Shown here: piece by piece, positions 61,613-64,000 of the stretch
Position numbering within the stretch: position 1 is the stretch's first letter
How the letters are laid out: each line of letters begins with the position of its first letter
NCBI GenBank assembly: GCA_901472505.1
Contig: LR590468.1
Span: 496,001-560,000, forward strand
Origin: Proteus vulgaris
GTDB lineage: Bacteria > Pseudomonadota > Gammaproteobacteria > Enterobacterales > Enterobacteriaceae
DNA: 64,000 bases
Reading direction: 5' to 3'
The notes under the pieces: generated by a model
Told to the model about the DNA's origin: nothing
What the model saw: the letters and a program-made list of their open reading frames with translations, nothing else
Databases searched by the model: none
Program-made: the position numbers and the translations under genes

Positions 61613-62409
61613 CCCCTGTAAACAAAAAATCAATTAATAAAAATAAAAAAAATAAAATAAAGATAAAATTAAAAACAAAAAAATAATAAAAATAGGAACA
61701 ATAAAAAATGAAAATATAAAAAAATAAAAATAAACCTTTAATTTGAAATTATTAATAAAAAGAATAAAACAAATATTAAATTAATATAAAAACTATAATT
61801 AATAATATAAAATTATTTTTAAAATAATTAATAAAAGATAATTAAAAAAATAAAATAGGAATAAAAACACAACATTTACTCTATTTATCGATAGAGTAAA
61901 TACAAATAACATTCATAAATTTATCTTATATTTACTTATGGCTACTATCGTTTTTTTTATCATCATAAAGGGGATTTATAGTCCGCTATCACGCTTCTAT
62001 TACATAGATAAAACCATCAAAAACGTTCTTTTTTTCACCAAAAACCAATTCAATAACAACATTAATAATTTAATTACATTGACGAGCATCAAAAAACACG
62101 AAAGTTAACAAGCAAATAATGAGAAAAAAGGAATTTTTTTATATTTGTCACACAATTGATTTTATTCTATTACATCTCAATAAATATTCCCTACAATAGC
62201 CAACCAATCTAACCTGACAATTTCCTAAGTGATGATATCTTTCATTGTTTAGGTTAGTAACTATCTTTTTTTATTTATGATTTATCGTTTCAGCAAAGCA
62301 GAGCATTAATAAAACCTAGTACCCTACACAATTATATAATGACCAACTTATCGGTTTGCCAACGCAGTTATAAACGATAAAAATTGCAAACTTAAGGATA
62401 AAAATAATC

Positions 62410-63936
62410 ATGTCAGACTATCTCTCATTCTTATTAGGCATTGTGCCTTTAGCTGTGTTGATTTTTATGATCTTAAAAATGAAATCAGCCGTTCACCATG
62501 CCGTGCTGGTTTCTTTAGTGATAACTGTTGCACTTGCTATTTTTCATTGGAACAACACCATTCAATTTGCCTCTGTTTCTGTCCTTTATGGTGCAGTTAA
62601 AGGGTTGTGGCCAATCATCATTGTTATTCTTGCCGCTATTTATAGTTATAACTTAATGCTAAAAACGGGTGGCATGGATGTACTTAAAGATGTACTGGCT
62701 GGCATAAGTGATGATAAGCGCGTACAAGTTCTACTTATTTCGTGGTGTTTTGGGGGCTTTCTTGAAGCTGTTGCGGGCTATGGTACCGCGGTTGCCATTC
62801 CTATCGGCATTTTAATTGCTCTTGGATTTGATCCTTTTAAAGCTGCGGTTGCCTCTTTAGTCGCTAACACTGTTCCTACCGCTTTTGGTGCTGTTGGTAT
62901 TCCAGTGTCTATTTTGGCGCAAAACACTGGACTTGACGTATTAGTGTTGAGTAAAACCATCATTATTCAGTTGGGATTATTTAACATCCTGTTACCTTTC
63001 GTCATTGTTGCCATTGCAGGTGGTGGCATTAAAGCCATTAAAGGTGTCGGATTTATTACTTTAATGTGTGGTATTAGTACACTTATTCCTCAATACATTG
63101 TTGCGGCTAATTTAGGTGCTGAATTACCTGCATTTGCCGGTAGCTTAGTCAGCTTAATTGTGGTTATTTTCCTTGCTAAACGCATGAAAAACAGTGGCGA
63201 TAAGCAAAAAAATCTCAAAAAACACACTGGAAAAGAGTTGTTAGTGGCTAGCTCTATTTACCTGTTTACCTTTATCTTCATTTTAGCCTGCTCACCTTTA
63301 TTCCCAGCGATCCAAAGCATGGCGGGCGCTATTTCCACTAAGATCCCATTTGTATTAAGTGAAACACAAACGGAATATCAAACCATTGCTTGGTTAAGTA
63401 CACCAGGTGTATTAATTATACTTGCCAGCTTTGTAGGTGGCACAATTCAAGGTGCCAGTGTTTCCACGCTTATCTCTGTACTTGTTAAAACAACTATCCA
63501 ACTGAAAAACTCCATTATTGCCATCACCGCAATCGTAGCAATGGCAACCGTCATGGATTTCAGTGGCATGATTGGTAGTATCGCTGAAACCTTGGTCGAT
63601 TTCACCGGTGCCGGATTTATCTTTATTGCTCCCGTGATCGGAGCCTTAGGAACATTTGTAACCGGTAGCGACACTAACTCCAACGTGCTATTTGGTAAGT
63701 TACAAACCAGTGCTGCAGCTAAGCTTAATATCGACCCTTTCATTCTGGCTGCGGCTAATACCTCAGGTGCAACGGGCGGTAAGATGATCTCACCTCAAAG
63801 TATCGCCATTGCTGTTTCAGCCACAAAAATGGATGGACAAAGCAGTGCCATTATGCGTGAAACGTTAAAATATTGTATCGCCTATATTGTTATTCTTGGA
63901 GCGAAGATCGGCATTATTTATCACCTAATGAACTAA
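62410..63936 (+). CDS. lldP: L-lactate permease family transporter
   Basis: Inner membrane lactate/glycolate:H+ symporter family (LctP). 508 residues with about 12-13 hydrophobic segments. The family blocks are AVAGYGTAVAIPIGILIALGF, ANTVPTAFGAVGIPV, IGALGTFVTGSDTNSNVLFG and NTSGATGGKMISPQSIAIA. AAGGA lies about 11 bases upstream of the ATG. No lldR or lldD lies inside the window, so substrate and control remain inferred. Confidence 0.9.
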   Translation: MSDYLSFLLGIVPLAVLIFMILKMKSAVHHAVLVSLVITVALAIFHWNNTIQFASVSVLYGAVKGLWPIIIVILAAIYSYNLMLKTGGMDVLKDVLAGISDDKRVQVLLISWCFGGFLEAVAGYGTAVAIPIGILIALGFDPFKAAVASLVANTVPTAFGAVGIPVSILAQNTGLDVLVLSKTIIIQLGLFNILLPFVIVAIAGGGIKAIKGVGFITLMCGISTLIPQYIVAANLGAELPAFAGSLVSLIVVIFLAKRMKNSGDKQKNLKKHTGKELLVASSIYLFTFIFILACSPLFPAIQSMAGAISTKIPFVLSETQTEYQTIAWLSTPGVLIILASFVGGTIQGASVSTLISVLVKTTIQLKNSIIAITAIVAMATVMDFSGMIGSIAETLVDFTGAGFIFIAPVIGALGTFVTGSDTNSNVLFGKLQTSAAAKLNIDPFILAAANTSGATGGKMISPQSIAIAVSATKMDGQSSAIMRETLKYCIAYIVILGAKIGIIYHLMN

Positions 63937-63942
63937 TTAATA

Positions 63943-63980
63943 AGGGAAAGGGAGTGAGCTTATTCCATTCCCTTTCCCTC
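63943..63980 (+). terminator. lldP-downstream hairpin
   Basis: AGGGAAAGGGA paired with TCCCTTTCCCT, seven bases after the stop; CTTATAACA follows. A likely terminator, T run weak. Confidence 0.75.
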
Positions 63981-64000
63981 TTATAACAAAGCAATAAAAA

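Overview
The window is a chromosomal segment of a low-GC enterobacterium, almost certainly Proteus. The core gene order matches the Escherichia coli glyA-to-ssrA segment: hcaT, glyA, hmp, glnB, the glrR/qseG/glrK genes, purL, mltF, tadA, yfhL, acpS-pdxJ-recO-era-rnc-lepB-lepA, rseC-rseB-rseA-rpoE, trmN6, srmB, grcA, ung, grpE, nadK, recN, bamE, rnfH-ratA, smpB, ssrA. A PMF-type fimbrial operon and an MrpJ-type regulator with the SQQQ.SRYERG signature both point to Proteus (P. mirabilis or a close relative). nadB, which sits beside rpoE in E. coli, is absent here, in keeping with the known nicotinate requirement of Proteus. Species assignment is inference.

Layout. 1-16.6 kb: core metabolism and regulation (one-carbon and purine synthesis, NO detoxification, PII protein, NAD synthesis, the GlrK/QseG/GlrR system with its sRNA target glmY, lytic transglycosylase MltF). 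17.4-23.1 kb: a five-gene chaperone-usher operon (pmfACDEF-like) inserted between mltF and tadA. 23.1-32 kb: tadA, a LysE exporter, a dead antitoxin relic, yfhL and the acpS to lepA block. 32-44.5 kb: sigma-E operon, RNA and DNA maintenance genes, heat shock, SOS and outer-membrane assembly genes. 44.6-45 kb: tmRNA gene. 45-54.6 kb: an island downstream of ssrA with two integrase stubs, an MrpJ-like repressor, a membrane-bound winged-helix regulator with a FidL-like partner, and a second six-gene fimbrial operon. 55-64 kb: accessory metabolic genes (histidine phosphatase, chemoreceptor, ygiN-like/LysR/mdaB-like group, a dead MFS gene, a long A-rich stretch, L-lactate permease).

Regulatory sites read directly from the sequence fit the genes beside them: PurR boxes at glyA and purL, an NsrR operator at hmp, a sigma-54 promoter with three TGTC-N10-GACA GlrR sites at glmY, an FNR box at grcA, a sigma-32 promoter at grpE, a sigma-E promoter at rpoE, two LexA boxes at recN and a FliA (sigma-28) promoter at the chemoreceptor gene.

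A caution for any reader: at least eight single-base indels in homopolymer runs break otherwise complete genes. They include nadK, which is normally essential, and the tag-coding part of tmRNA. This pattern looks like residual sequencing error, so the apparent frameshifts in pmfA, the second usher, the winged-helix regulator, its FidL-like partner and the chemoreceptor should not be read as real pseudogenes without checking reads.
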